64,000 nucleotides of DNA from Phanerochaete sordida (Eukaryota; Basidiomycota; Agaricomycetes; Polyporales; Phanerochaetaceae), in the NCBI GenBank assembly GCA_019973155.2, contig BPQB01000033.1, positions 1-64,000 on the forward strand. The letters run 5' to 3'. The translations under genes and the position numbers were made by a program. Below the pieces are notes generated by a model. It worked only from the letters and a program-made list of their open reading frames with translations, searched no databases and had not been told where the DNA came from. This document shows, one piece after another, positions 49,450 to 60,373 of this stretch; position 1 is the first letter of the stretch, and every line of letters starts with the position of its first letter.

Positions 49450-52140
49450 ATGTTCGTACCCCCCACTCAATGGTCGCGTTCTGCACGCAAGGTGAAAGTT
49501 ATCGTCGATACGAGCAATGAAATCGGCAAGCCCAGTCGCCTCGAGCTGAGCGACGTGCCGATGCCGGTGTCGTTCGAGTACCTCGTCGCGCAGATGCGTC
49601 GGAACGGTTTGTCAACGAGTCCTGGCTGGCGATTGGCTTGACACTGACGACACAACCAGGTTATCCCGAGCCGACGAGCTTCGCGACGCGCACGCGCGTC
49701 ACGCTCACTGTGGGCAAAGGCCCGTCGTCGTTCGACCCGGATACCCTCAGCGGGAACATCAACGCGTAAGAGCATGGCTACACGCGTCAAATGTCGCCCA
49801 TAACTCACCGCGTTGCAGGGACGAGCCACTGTGCCGATACTACCACCACCACCTTCGCGATACCATCAAGCTGCCGGCAAATGAAACACGGAACAGAACG
49901 AGCAGCGACCTTTCCCCGGGCTTGAGCTGCGCTAGGATTGGTACTACCAATGTTGAAGTCGGAGGCGTCACCATGGCGTTTATGAGGTATGCCCATACGC
50001 TACTATCCACCATACGCGCCTTCCCTGACTGTATACCCAGAACTCTCAGGGTTCCCGGTGCGTCAGAAGGTGGCCGCTTCACATGCTCTCACAGCTCATG
50101 CCGCTCTAGACGACGGCAAGGCGTACTCTCTGCCTGCAGGGATCGGCAAATTTCCTCTCCAGTGCGTGACGCCTCCATTCAGACCCTTGCCCACTCACCG
50201 AGGCGACCTAGCAATGCGGCAGACTTTGCGTCTCGGCTTCCTCCGGCGATTGCAAGGAAAGGCGGAGTGGTCATGGTCGGCATTCCACCCACCCGCATAT
50301 AGCCCTCAATTGTCGCTAATACTCCAAGTTCAGGCAATGCACCAGTGCGAGGCCCTGTGGATAGGGTTCCTCGGAGCAGCGTCGCACGCATCATACGCAG
50401 TCAAGGTGTCAGCAGGAGGCGTGAACGCGATTACTGGTGCGCCTCGCGATGCTAGCAGCGAAGGCAGGCAGGACTACCTGGCAGTAAACTACGCTGGCGG
50501 CGGCGCACAAACGTACGTAGCTCAGTCTGTATTGCTTAGATCTCATCGATTCTCAAACTCGGCGCTGCAGGTGGCTGGTAAGGCCAGTCGCTTGTCTGGA
50601 ATGCGATTTTGCTTACGATTACCTTAGGACGGGTTTAGCACCGAAAGGGGTGTAGTCCGACGTAGGTGGTGATCAATATGCTGGTCTACCTATATTACTG
50701 ATAGCTGTTTGCAGAGTTTGTAGCCGTACCTACTGGCCAGGGGCTTACTGTCGAGGCTCAGATCACTGGGAAAGAGGTATGATATTCAAATCACCAACCT
50801 AGCCACGATAGTATTCTAATTCGGCTTGAATCATAGGACATTGGAGGTCTACAAATAGACGTGTTCCCCACCTATGAAGCTCCTTCGTCCTTCTTCGGAC
50901 GGGGGAACATTCGACTGGATCGGAATCTCTCAGCTCTCGGTCAAGGCCTCGCCGTTGGCTCCAGCATCACATGCATAGACATTGACGGGTATGACACGAA
51001 TGCCTTATTGACATCTATCGCGTCGCTGACTGTGTGATAGCCCGTCTTGTCTGAAAGCTGGAATGCCCGCACTTTCTCGTGCAGGCTCTGTGTTACATTT
51101 GTCAGCAGTTGGTGAAGCTTTCGTCTGCAACGACCAAGCGAGTGAGATTTTTAGAATTACGCTCTGTCTAATTGCTTGCACTGACCTCTGTCGTAAATTC
51201 TAGCCCATATTTACGCAAAGACCCTGACCGGAAAGACCGTCAGCTTGTGTGCCAGTATGATGACAACAGTGCACGACGTCAAGACAATGATACAAGACAA
51301 AGAGGGCATCCCTCCAGACCAACAACGCTTGATATTCGCGGGTGAACAGCTTCAAGATGGCAGACATCTGTTCGGTACGAACTCCATGCTACAATGCATA
51401 TCTATGCGATACGAGGAGTCTGACTGTTTTCGTGACTAGAGTACAATATCTTTCCAGGGGCTGTGTTGCATCTAGTGCTCCGCCTGCGTGGTGGGGGAGA
51501 TGCCTTCATGGGCCGCGGTGCTGGCTTCGCCGCGGGAGGCAAAATCTCACAGAAAATCATCCGCGACCGCCTGCCCGCCGCGGCATACAACTTCGACGCG
51601 GGCAGTCGCCTCCATATCACGGTGCTGAGCCCCGCCGTGCTCGCGCAGCTCACCGGCGAGCCGGCCCTCCCCACGCCGATATCGGTCCAGTCCTACCTCG
51701 CCGCCGGGATCCCGTGGTTCGACCTTTACGACGAGGGCCTGCCCTCCGCGAACAACGTCTCGGCCGCACACCCGCTCGCCTCTGTGAAGTCGCTGCAGCA
51801 GCTGCTCGCGGAGCGCAGGGACGCGAACCCGGCGCGGTACAGGTGCTGCTACTGCACGACCACTGCGTCGTTCCAGCTGCTCCCGTGTGGCCATACGCTC
51901 TGCCAGGACTGCGCAGACGGGCTCTCGCCGCGCGAGTGCCCGAAGGGCTGTCGACTGGTGACGGGCAGGAAGATGCTCGTCTCGGAGGCGCTTGCGGAGA
52001 GCGAGGCGGGCTGGGACTGCCCCGCCGCGGGGACCCCGGACGAGCGCATTGTCGTGCTGAAGCGGTGCGCTGGGAAGGGCATCGTCGGCACGTTCTTGAA
52101 CGCAGGGGATCGTGTCGCCGGGCTATCCTCTGACGCGTAG
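49450..52140 (+). CDS. Ubiquitin-core multi-domain protein, copy B (canonical ubiquitin tail)
   Basis: First of four tandem copies, about 660 residues. The start at 49450 gives [20 protein letters not shown], then [20 protein letters not shown] and [17 protein letters not shown]. Next come [37 protein letters not shown] (through the 17-nt exon 50041-50057), [26 protein letters not shown] with [28 protein letters not shown] (7-nt exon 50571-50577) and [20 protein letters not shown]. The ubiquitin unit (51204-51495, one intron) has [34 protein letters not shown] and [11 protein letters not shown], followed by GD. The C-module is [20 protein letters not shown]..., with RING-like [13 protein letters not shown] and CPKGC at 51844-51951. 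Position 48 is Glu instead of Lys. Function unknown. Confidence 0.88.
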
Positions 52141-52269
52141 AGGTCCGTAGATGTGTAGAAGAGCAGGTGGTCGGCTTGACGGTCGGCGGCCCCTTCTCTC
52201 AAGAGAGCAGATGAGGTAGTGCGTTGATCTTGCTTCATATAGGACAGTTCTTTCCCTTCCCCTTCCCTG

Positions 52270-52560
52270 TAATTGTATTGCCTGCCTACGAGGAGCTTCT
52301 TGCTACTAATCTTCGTCATGGGCGGCGGGTACGTCGACCACAGGCAGGATCCCTACTACCTTTCCGCAGGCGGCACCATCGCGCAGACGATAATGCGCGA
52401 CAGCCTCGATGCCGCTGCGTATAGTTATCTCTTGACTCGGGCACCTGCGTCCATGTCGCGATGTCCACTGCTCCTCTCGCGGATCACTGGCTGCTCAGCG
52501 GTCCCAACGCGTCCACCCTCCTGTTTTGCTACGCCCACTTGTCAGCGCAATGCGATACAA
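52270..52560 (+). pseudogene. Broken ubiquitin-core copy (tail plus C-module fragment)
   Basis: A frame from about 52282 reads RSFLLLIFVMGGGYVDHRQD, which matches the ubiquitin tail [14 protein letters not shown]. It continues LSAGGTIAQTIMRDSLDAAA, matching [20 protein letters not shown] of the intact copies. After about 52425 the match moves to another frame (DSGTCVHVAMSTAPLADHW against [19 protein letters not shown]). This is a frameshift. No N-terminal module or RING cluster is recognisable nearby. It is a decayed sixth copy between B and C. Confidence 0.65.
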
Positions 52561-52916
52561 AGGCTATGCTGATCTATTTTCGACCGCAGTACGCAGACCA
52601 GCGCTTCGTTCACGACACGAGTCTATCCTCAGGCGGTGCGGCTTGTGAGACTCAGGAACGCTGACGATGAGCCTATACTCTCGGGGGCTTTAGTAGACAC
52701 TATAGCGATGCACTCAAATGAAATAAGCCCACCGCGCTGTTCTCATGGGAGCGCAGGGCTCGACAGGAGGCAGTCCACTGATGATTCATTGATATTAGGT
52801 TTGGAACACTGCATGCAGGGCCTGTCGCTTTATAGGCCAATCCTCCGCGCTGCACAACTGCAGCATCGACTCACCGACGCACCCCAGGTTTCCTCGGCGA
52901 ACGCTCACACATACCC
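52561..52916. other. Spacer upstream of copy C
   Basis: Probably further decayed sequence plus the promoter of copy C. I can align nothing more to the intact family members. Confidence 0.4.
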
Positions 52917-55623
52917 ATGCCCGTAGATGCGCCGCCGAAGACCGTCAAGGTCATCATCGACACCAACAACTGGGTGCGCAAGCCGCTGCAGCTCGAGCTC
53001 GAGGATGTGCCATGGCCTATGACAAATGATTACCTTGTTGAGAAGATGCGCGAGAATGGTCGGTGCAGATTGTCCCGAGGCGATTCGGTAGGCTAATAAA
53101 CTCCTATAGATTTCCCCGAGCCAACGGGATTTAGCACACGAAGGCAGGCGATCCTCCGGGTCGTCGACGGCCCATCGCTATTCGACGCTAATACGCTCAA
53201 CGGCTCTATCAACTCGTACGTACATCTACTCATGCGCTGTAGCGGTTCTGCGCTGACTGCGTTTGCGTGTAGAGACGAACCTTTGTGTCGGTACTACCAC
53301 CACCACCTGCGCAATGTCATCAAGCTGGAAAGCCTCGCAATCGAGGGGGAGAAGGATAAGGCCGACGTGCTTGGCTTGAGCCATGCCAAGATCGGCCAAA
53401 ATGAAGACAGAGTCCAGGTCGGAGATGTAACGGTCGCTTTCATGCGGTGAGTCAAGTCGAGATCAGCGTCTCCGAGCTTGCTGTCTCTAAATGAATTATC
53501 GTAGAACACTCCGTGTGCCTGGTATGTCGCGACATGAATACATCGCCGTCCATCGCGTGTGACGCTGAGCCTGCCCTCCCCAGACGACGGGAAGACCCAT
53601 GCTTTGCCAGCGGGCCTTGGCAAGTTTCCACTGTAGTTCGTCTATCTGCTTCCTTTCATGCCTGTACCTCCTCGCTGACTCCACAAGCAGCAATGCAGCA
53701 GCCTTCTCACCCCACCTCCCTCCTGGGATCGCGCGCAAGGGCGGCGTCCTCATGGTACGCGCACGATCTGAGCCGATTCTACCTTGATAGATGCTTACAG
53801 ACGGTTGATCAGGGGATGCACCAGTGCGAGGCAATGTGGCTGAGTTTCCTCGCATCATCACGCTACCCATCGTACGCGGTCAAGGTGTCCGCAGGCGGCG
53901 TCAACGCCCTCACGGGCACGCCGCGCGGTGCGAAGAGTGAGGGCCGGCAAGACTACTTGGCCGTCGCGCCGCGTGATACGGCTCAGATGTGAGCGATTTT
54001 TGAAGCCCGCGAGAATGTAGTCTCATCATGGGATTTGGATGTCAAGTTGGCTGGTGAGCTTGGGCGCGCGGTGGCATCATTATGATTGCTGAAGGTTGTC
54101 CAGGATGGGTTCTGCACTGAAGAAGGGGTCGTCCGACGTGAGTGATAATATCCAGAGCCTCGTTGCTCTTCGCATGACCCTGGCGTGCAGAGTTTGTCGC
54201 AGTTCCGCTTGGAGAAGGCCTCACAGTCGAAGCTCAGCTAACAGGCAAAGAAGAAGTTGGCGGGATACAGCTCGACGTGTTCCACCCCTACGATGCGCCG
54301 TCATCATTCTACGACATGAGAGAGATCGCGCTCGATGTTAACCTTTCCGCCGCCGGCCAGGGTATTCAAATCGGCCAAACTATCAGATGTGTCGACGAAC
54401 ATAAGTGCGCGTTTTTCCACGATTTCTGTCTCGCGGCATCACTAATCGTCCGCAGTGCTGTAGCTTTGTCTAGTTCTGGTGTACTCCACATACCGAATGT
54501 CGGCTCTACAGTTTATTTGTTTGCGCTGGGCGACCCCTACAGCAACAGGGGTAGGCTACCTGCATTCGCTGTTATCCCGCCCTCACTAATTGCCAAGTCT
54601 ACAGGTCAGATCTTTGTCAAGACTTTGACGGGATACACGATAACGCTGGAGGTGACCAGTCGCGACACTATTGCCCGTGTCAAAGCCAAGTGTTTCGAGA
54701 AGCAGGGCATACCTGTTGACCAGCAGCGGCTGATATTTGCTGGGAAACAGTGGGACGATGGAAAGACGCTCGCAGGTATGTATTGTGTACCACACTGAGG
54801 TCTCTCGCGTTCATTTTGCTGACACAAATATTTCCACGAAATAGAGTGTGGAATAGGTAGAGAATCTACCCTGCACATGGTCCTCAGGATGCGGGGTGGC
54901 GGAGACAGCTTCGAGTCACGCGGTGCGGGGTTCGCCGCGGGTGGCAAGGTCGCGCAGAAAATCGTCCGCGATCGCCTGCCCGCTGCGGCCTACGATTTCG
55001 ATGCCGGTGCCCGCCTGCATGTCACAGTGCTCAGCCCCGCTTTTCTCGCGCGCCTCACTGGCCGCCCGCCGCTCCTGACGCCAATCTCCGTGCAAACGTA
55101 CCTCGACGCGGGCCTCCCGTGGTTTGCGCTCTACGATGAGGACCTGCCCGCTGCAGACAACGTCGCGGCACCGCCAAAGCACCGGCTCGGCTGGGTCAAG
55201 TCCCTCGGACAGCTGCTCGCACGCCGCCGCGAGTCCGCGCATCCGGCGCTGCACCGCTGTGCGCGCTGCAGCGACACCGCGAGCGTGCAGCTCGTCCCAT
55301 GCGGGCACCTCATCTGCACGGCCTGTGTGCGCGGGCTCGCAGATACCGAGTGTCCGATGCACTGCCGCCTCGTCATGCGCCGCAAGACGGTGCTCGGCGA
55401 CGTACTCGCGGAAGCCGAGCTGGCGTGGGACTGCCCCGCTGCGGGCTCGGCGGACGAGCGTGTTCTCGTGCTGGTGCGGTGTGCGGAGGCGGGCCTCGTC
55501 GGGACGTTTGTGTGCACGTCCGACGACGTGTCGAGCCTATGTTCTGGTGTCAGTGACTTCACTGACCTTGTTAGTCTCGTTCCCCTCTGCTCCAGCGCTC
55601 GCTCGGACAAGGCCGAGCGGTGA
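52917..55623 (+). CDS. Ubiquitin-core multi-domain protein, copy C
   Basis: The start at 52917 gives [20 protein letters not shown]. The N-module continues [58 protein letters not shown] (17-nt exon 53505-53521), [29 protein letters not shown] with [29 protein letters not shown] (7-nt exon 54047-54053) and [20 protein letters not shown]. The ubiquitin unit (54605-54900) is [40 protein letters not shown] and [12 protein letters not shown], followed by GD. It keeps K6, K27, K29, K33 and K48; K11 is Tyr and the tail has Met for one Leu. The RING-like cluster is [13 protein letters not shown] and CPMHC. The C-terminus is longer than in other copies ([16 protein letters not shown]), and its stop lies eight bases before an inverted repeat. 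Confidence 0.88.
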
Positions 55624-55630
55624 ATCCGTC

Positions 55631-56799
55631 GGACTTCGAAAAAGCGAAGTGGATTCACCTGCTTAAGCGTCTGGTGACAATCGCTTAGGCGGGTGGGGGT
55701 CGTTGACACGTGACCTGGCGCGTCCCTCGCGAGGCATCGACGTCCGACCCTCGTCCGTCCCGTTTCTCGTCGTCTTCGCCTCAAACGACCTCCGAACCCT
55801 TCCGTTACATGTCCCAAAATATATGCCGAATTTTATTGATGTCATTGGCCGTGTGGAACACCGTATCTCGGTACTATAAGCCCCGGCGGCAGCTCAACAC
55901 ACGCGGTGTGCGCGGTATCAGTCGAGCAACAACTGCGAGAAGACTCGAAGAGCATCGCAATGGTCGCCCTCAAAGCGGGCTATCGCTTTGACTCCTGGCA
56001 CGACGAGGACGCGACCGAGGGCGAGGTCTCGGGCAAGCGCATTTGGAAGGCACGCGCGTGTGCGGGAAGACGGCGCATGTCGACAGTAGACAGGCAGAGA
56101 CAGCCCATGAAATGCTGGCGCAGCCCCTATATGCTGCGGCAGTGCACTGGAGAGCAAACCGTGTGCGTGCCGAATATGTCCTCGGGGATTGTAGAGAAGT
56201 TGGGTGGGGAAGGCTCGAACTCGAGGTATCTGGCACATCCGGGTGCACGACGCGGATGCTCTGCAATGCCTCATGTTCTGGTTCGAGGGTTTGAGCGCGC
56301 CGCGGCGTGAATATACTGCTCGCGGGGCGCGATGCTGGGAGGGCTGCGCAGACAAAGTCTAGCATATACTCACCTGACACCTACGCAGATCTCCCTCGCT
56401 CTCCCAGCTCACAGCTCCTCATTCGCGACTCTCCAAGTGCCATAGGAGTCCTTGCACGCTGCTTCGCATTCAACGGTGTTGCTAGGGCGCGTTCGAAGCG
56501 TGTGTAGGTGGCCGTGTCTGAGGTCGCCGAGGGGCCGCCTCTCGATGCACTGTCCGGGTCCGGAACGCTCTGAATCGTGTTATACGACACTGTAAGGGAC
56601 AAGAGTGAACCCTACGTGCCGCTGAGGGAGTAGGTCTGGAAGAGCAACTGGGGGCAGGGGGTGGAGGGAGTCCGAGGGACGACTGGCGCGGTACGCGGGG
56701 AGGTGTGGGGAAGGGGTCACGTGTCAACGACCCCCACCCGCCGAAGCGATTCTCACCAGACGTCCTGGTACGGGAATGCTCTTCGGTTTTTCGAAGTCC
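55631..56799. mobile_element. 1.17-kb segment bounded by 85-bp inverted repeats
   Basis: The left arm 55631-55715 and the right arm 56715-56799 are inverted copies of equal length, about 72 of 85 positions matching by eye and no gaps. Both outer ends begin GGACTTCGAAAAA, and the inner 25 bases (around GGGTGGGGGTCGTTGACACG) are identical. The roughly 1-kb interior has no recognisable transposase; its open frames lack domains. I read it as a non-autonomous transposon, or a pair of facing copies of one short element. No clear target-site duplication is visible. It fills most of the gap between copies C and D. Confidence 0.6.
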
Positions 56800-57133
56800 G
56801 CCCTGCATTCCGCCCGGCGAAGCCCGGGCGTGCCAGGGCGGCTGGGAACGAGACTATGACCTTGTCTCTCCTCCCGAAATCGAGCTTTCATAATGTATTG
56901 ATCCGTTAATTACTTCCGCTGACCGGATCAGAAAGCTCTGTTATCGCATGATAATTGTAGCGTGTTTACTTCTGTCCAATCTCTCACTTTGACCACCACG
57001 GTTCGCGACTGCCCCAGAGAACCTTCGACTTTCACGCCCAGGTGGGTCAGGTATATGGCTATGTCAGTGGCGCAGATTATTTCCAAGCTAAAAGCTCCGG
57101 ATATTAGTGTTCAGTCGCCGAGCGAACTTGAAC

Positions 57134-57140
57134 TATATAA
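57134..57140 (+). promoter_or_regulatory. TATA box of copy D
   Basis: TATATAA lies 46-52 bases upstream of the ATG at 57186, so the mRNA leader would be very short (about 20 bases). Confidence 0.6.
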
Positions 57141-57185
57141 ACCTGCCTCGTTCTCGGATATGGCTCTTTGCATCCCTTCTCTTGC

Positions 57186-59960
57186 ATGGCGACGCCTCCG
57201 ACGATCTTCCAACGCGTAACGACGAAGTTGGGCTGGCGACGCTCGACAAGCACGGTCGCAGCTTCCCAACCAGTGAACGCACTTGAGACACATGACGCGA
57301 CAAGGACTACCGACCTCGCAAACCGGACTATCGACGTGGTCGTCGACACGTCGTCGTTCTATGGGAAGCCTGGAGAGATCGTGATGAAGGATGTGCCTCT
57401 GCCGCTGTCGTTCGCGTACTTGGCAGAACGGCTGAAAAGCAGCTGTGAGGCTCGTCTCGCATCTTCGCCACTCCTATCAGCTTACAGCTGGTATTATAGG
57501 TCATCCCACGCCGAAGAACTTTGTCACGCGTTCGCAAGATGTCACTATCCAAGTGGCGAATGGCCCTTCGTCACTCAATCTCTCCACGATGACTGGCTCT
57601 GTTAACATGTGCGTGTCATTTGTCTCATCACGAGAGCGCGTCTGATATTGTCTTGCAGCAATGAACCGCTGTGTCGCTTCTATCACTATCAGTTCCTGCA
57701 GCCCACCGGGCTCGTGAACGCACCCAACAAGAGCAAAAACGCTGAGCTGCCCGCAGGTGTCGACTCTGCCGACCTCGGGTGGGAAAACGACGACGTGACC
57801 GTCGGCGACGTCAATATTAGCTTCATGCGGTATGTTATCTTATATTCGTTCAATACAGGTGCTTACCCGTTTGCCAAGCAGAACAGTCAGAGTACCTGGT
57901 GAGCGTCATTGACCACGTGCCTGCGAGCAATAGTGACAGGCGTGCGCCGTAGACGACGGCAAGACACACCCTCTACCCGCTGGCCTTGGAAAATTCCCTC
58001 TACAGTATGTAGCCTCTTGATGTGTATGCATTTCGGGCTTATTGACCCCCATTTTCACGGTCAGCAACACTGCTACTTTCGCCGACCACCTTCCCCGCTC
58101 GATCGCCTCCAAAGGTGGTATCCTCTTGGTCTGTCCCTTGCCACTTGTCGAGACTCTGAGCTGATGCCGCACGTCTGCAGGGCATGCACAAGTGCGAGGC
58201 GATGTGGATGGACTTCGAAGTCCGCGGCCGCGGGCCGTCGTGCGCTGTCAAGGTCTCTGCCGGCGGCCTGAACGCGCTCACCGGCGAGCCCCGCAGTGCT
58301 GTCGTGAAGAACCAGCAGGACTATCTGGCTGTTAGGGCTGATGACAATGGACAGCCGTGCGTGATTTTCGTTCGAGTGAGGTTCGATGCGTGTTGATAGA
58401 TTTTCAGCTGGCTCGTACGTGATGTTGAACGGTGGATGGGGTCATGACTGAATCTACATGCAGGATGGCTTTAGCACCAAGCAAGGCATCGTTAGACGTG
58501 AGGTGTTTGGCTGCGATGGGGCTTTGCGATGGCTTATCATGCCCCGACAGAATTCGTGGCTGTACCTCTCGGCCAGGGTCTTACGGTCGAGGCGCAGCTC
58601 ACTGGGCGCGAGGTAGACATACAGCCATTAGATCGTACCCGATAAACTCACATGTCGCCAGGATGTCGGAGGCATCCAAATCGACGTGTTCCCGCTTTAC
58701 GAGGCGCCATCCAAGATCTACACCGAGGACGGCAAGCTGCTCGATTCCTACAAGTCTCCGCGTCAACAAGGCTTGCGGGTCGGACAGAAGATCAAGTTTG
58801 TTGACCCGCAGACGTGCGTCGCCGTGTTCCTGTAGCATGTGCAAACATATTAATGGGCTCGGTCTAGGACTGGCCAATTCCTGGCCGACGACAGCAAGAG
58901 CGGCACATACATCGAGAACCCGCCACTGTATGTACATACGCTGCACCTCTCCGCGCGCCCTGAGTACCTCGGTACGCCTCCGCTGCCACATGTCGACTAT
59001 CTCGACTGACGCCGACGCGCACTACCCAGTTTACGTCAAGACCTTGACGGGCAAGACCATCGTCCTCTTCGTGCGCCCATCCAACACCATCGACAACGTG
59101 ATGTACATGATCCAGGACGACGAGGGCATCCCGCGTGACCAACAGCGCCTGATTTTCGCGGGCAAGCAGCTCGAGGACGGCCGTACCCTCTCGCGTATGT
59201 CCATCCGCGCGCCTTGTTCGACCTGCTGACACACCTAGCAGACTACAACGTGCGCAACGGCGAGACACTGCACCTCGTCCTGCGTTTGCGCGGCGGCGGC
59301 GGTCCCGTGTCGGCCATGCTGGCGCGCGCACCCGAGGGGGCCGCCCAGGGCTTCGCGGCCGGCGGGCGCATCGCGCAGAAGATCGTGCGCGACCCGCTGC
59401 TGCCGAGCGCGTACGACTTCGCGCGGGGCACGCGCTTGCACGTCGGCGTGTTCGACGCGCGCGCGCTCGCACAGCTCACCGGCGCACCGCCGCCGCCGTC
59501 GCCCGTGTCCGCGGAGACGTACAGCCGCCTGGGCCTGCCGTGGTTCGACTTCTTTGACGAGGGCGTGCCCGCGGCGGACAACGCGCCGGCGGACGGGAAC
59601 GCCCTGGCGGACGTGCGCTCGCTGCGCGAGGCGCTCGAGGGGCGCGCCTGTGCGTACTGTGGTGGGCCCGCGGGCTTTGCAGTGCGGCCGTGCGGGCATC
59701 TCCTGTGCCAGAAGTGCTCAGATGGGTTGCCGGAGGACCAGTGCGCTAAGAAGTGCCCTGGCGTCACGGGGCGCGAGAGCGTCCTCGGCGCGGACGTCTT
59801 GGAAGAGGGTGATAGTGATTTTGAGTGCCCGGAGGCGGGGTCGGTGGATGAGCGCATCGTGATCTTGAAGAGGTGTGCGGACAGGAACGTCGTGGGCACG
59901 TTCAGACGTGAGGCGGACAACGTTTCGATACTTTCTGCTGCGTCGACTCTGGTGGGATGA
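57186..59960 (+). CDS. Ubiquitin-core multi-domain protein, copy D (best ubiquitin unit)
   Basis: The start at 57186 gives [20 protein letters not shown], a longer N-terminus shared in type with copy E. The module continues [74 protein letters not shown] (17-nt exon 57882-57898), [57 protein letters not shown] (7-nt exon 58408-58414) and [20 protein letters not shown]. The ubiquitin unit (59022-59297) is [40 protein letters not shown] and [11 protein letters not shown], followed by GG. The C-module begins [20 protein letters not shown]; the RING-like cluster is [13 protein letters not shown] and CAKKC. The gene ends SAASTLVG. Canonical tail; a member of the D/E subgroup. Confidence 0.88.
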
Positions 59961-60373
59961 GAGATCTGCGCATCCGTCCCATCTTCCTAACACACGCGAT
60001 ATTTACATGCATCGATTTCAGGGTGTCTTGGGTCATTTTATCATCGTTCTCTCGTCCTTACTGTTGCATTGTATGATACTCTGATCCGCTATGAACCTGC
60101 CGTCTTCCGTTGATCGGAACACCCACATTGCGCTAGCGTACGCTAAATGTTGCACGCGTTTCTTTCTTCTTCCATCTCGACCTCCAGGTGCCTCCAGGAG
60201 TCTTTGCAAAAGCTTGAAGTGCACACCCACAGGTATGAAGATCTGTGGCTGGCATGAGGCGATGCGACTGATGCTCAGGGTCCCGTGTGTCCCCGTTCTA
60301 TTATCGCTGTCAGGGAGGCCCGCATATAAACCATGACCTCAGTGCACCCGCGCCCCTCACAGATCCACTCAGC
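59961..60373. other. Spacer between copies D and E
   Basis: These 413 bases hold the 3' flank of D and the promoter of E (TATA box at 60325). No other gene. Confidence 0.45.
60325..60330 (+). promoter_or_regulatory. TATA box of copy E
   Basis: TATAAA lies 44-49 bases upstream of the ATG at 60374, the same short spacing as in copy D. Confidence 0.6.

Noticed and set aside
49467..49829. Minus-strand frame at the start of copy B
   Set aside because: Antisense to the N-module exons, which are conserved across five copies.
56213..56310. Possible tRNA (GGTTCGAG-like arm)
   Set aside because: No matching acceptor stem or anticodon arm could be folded around it.
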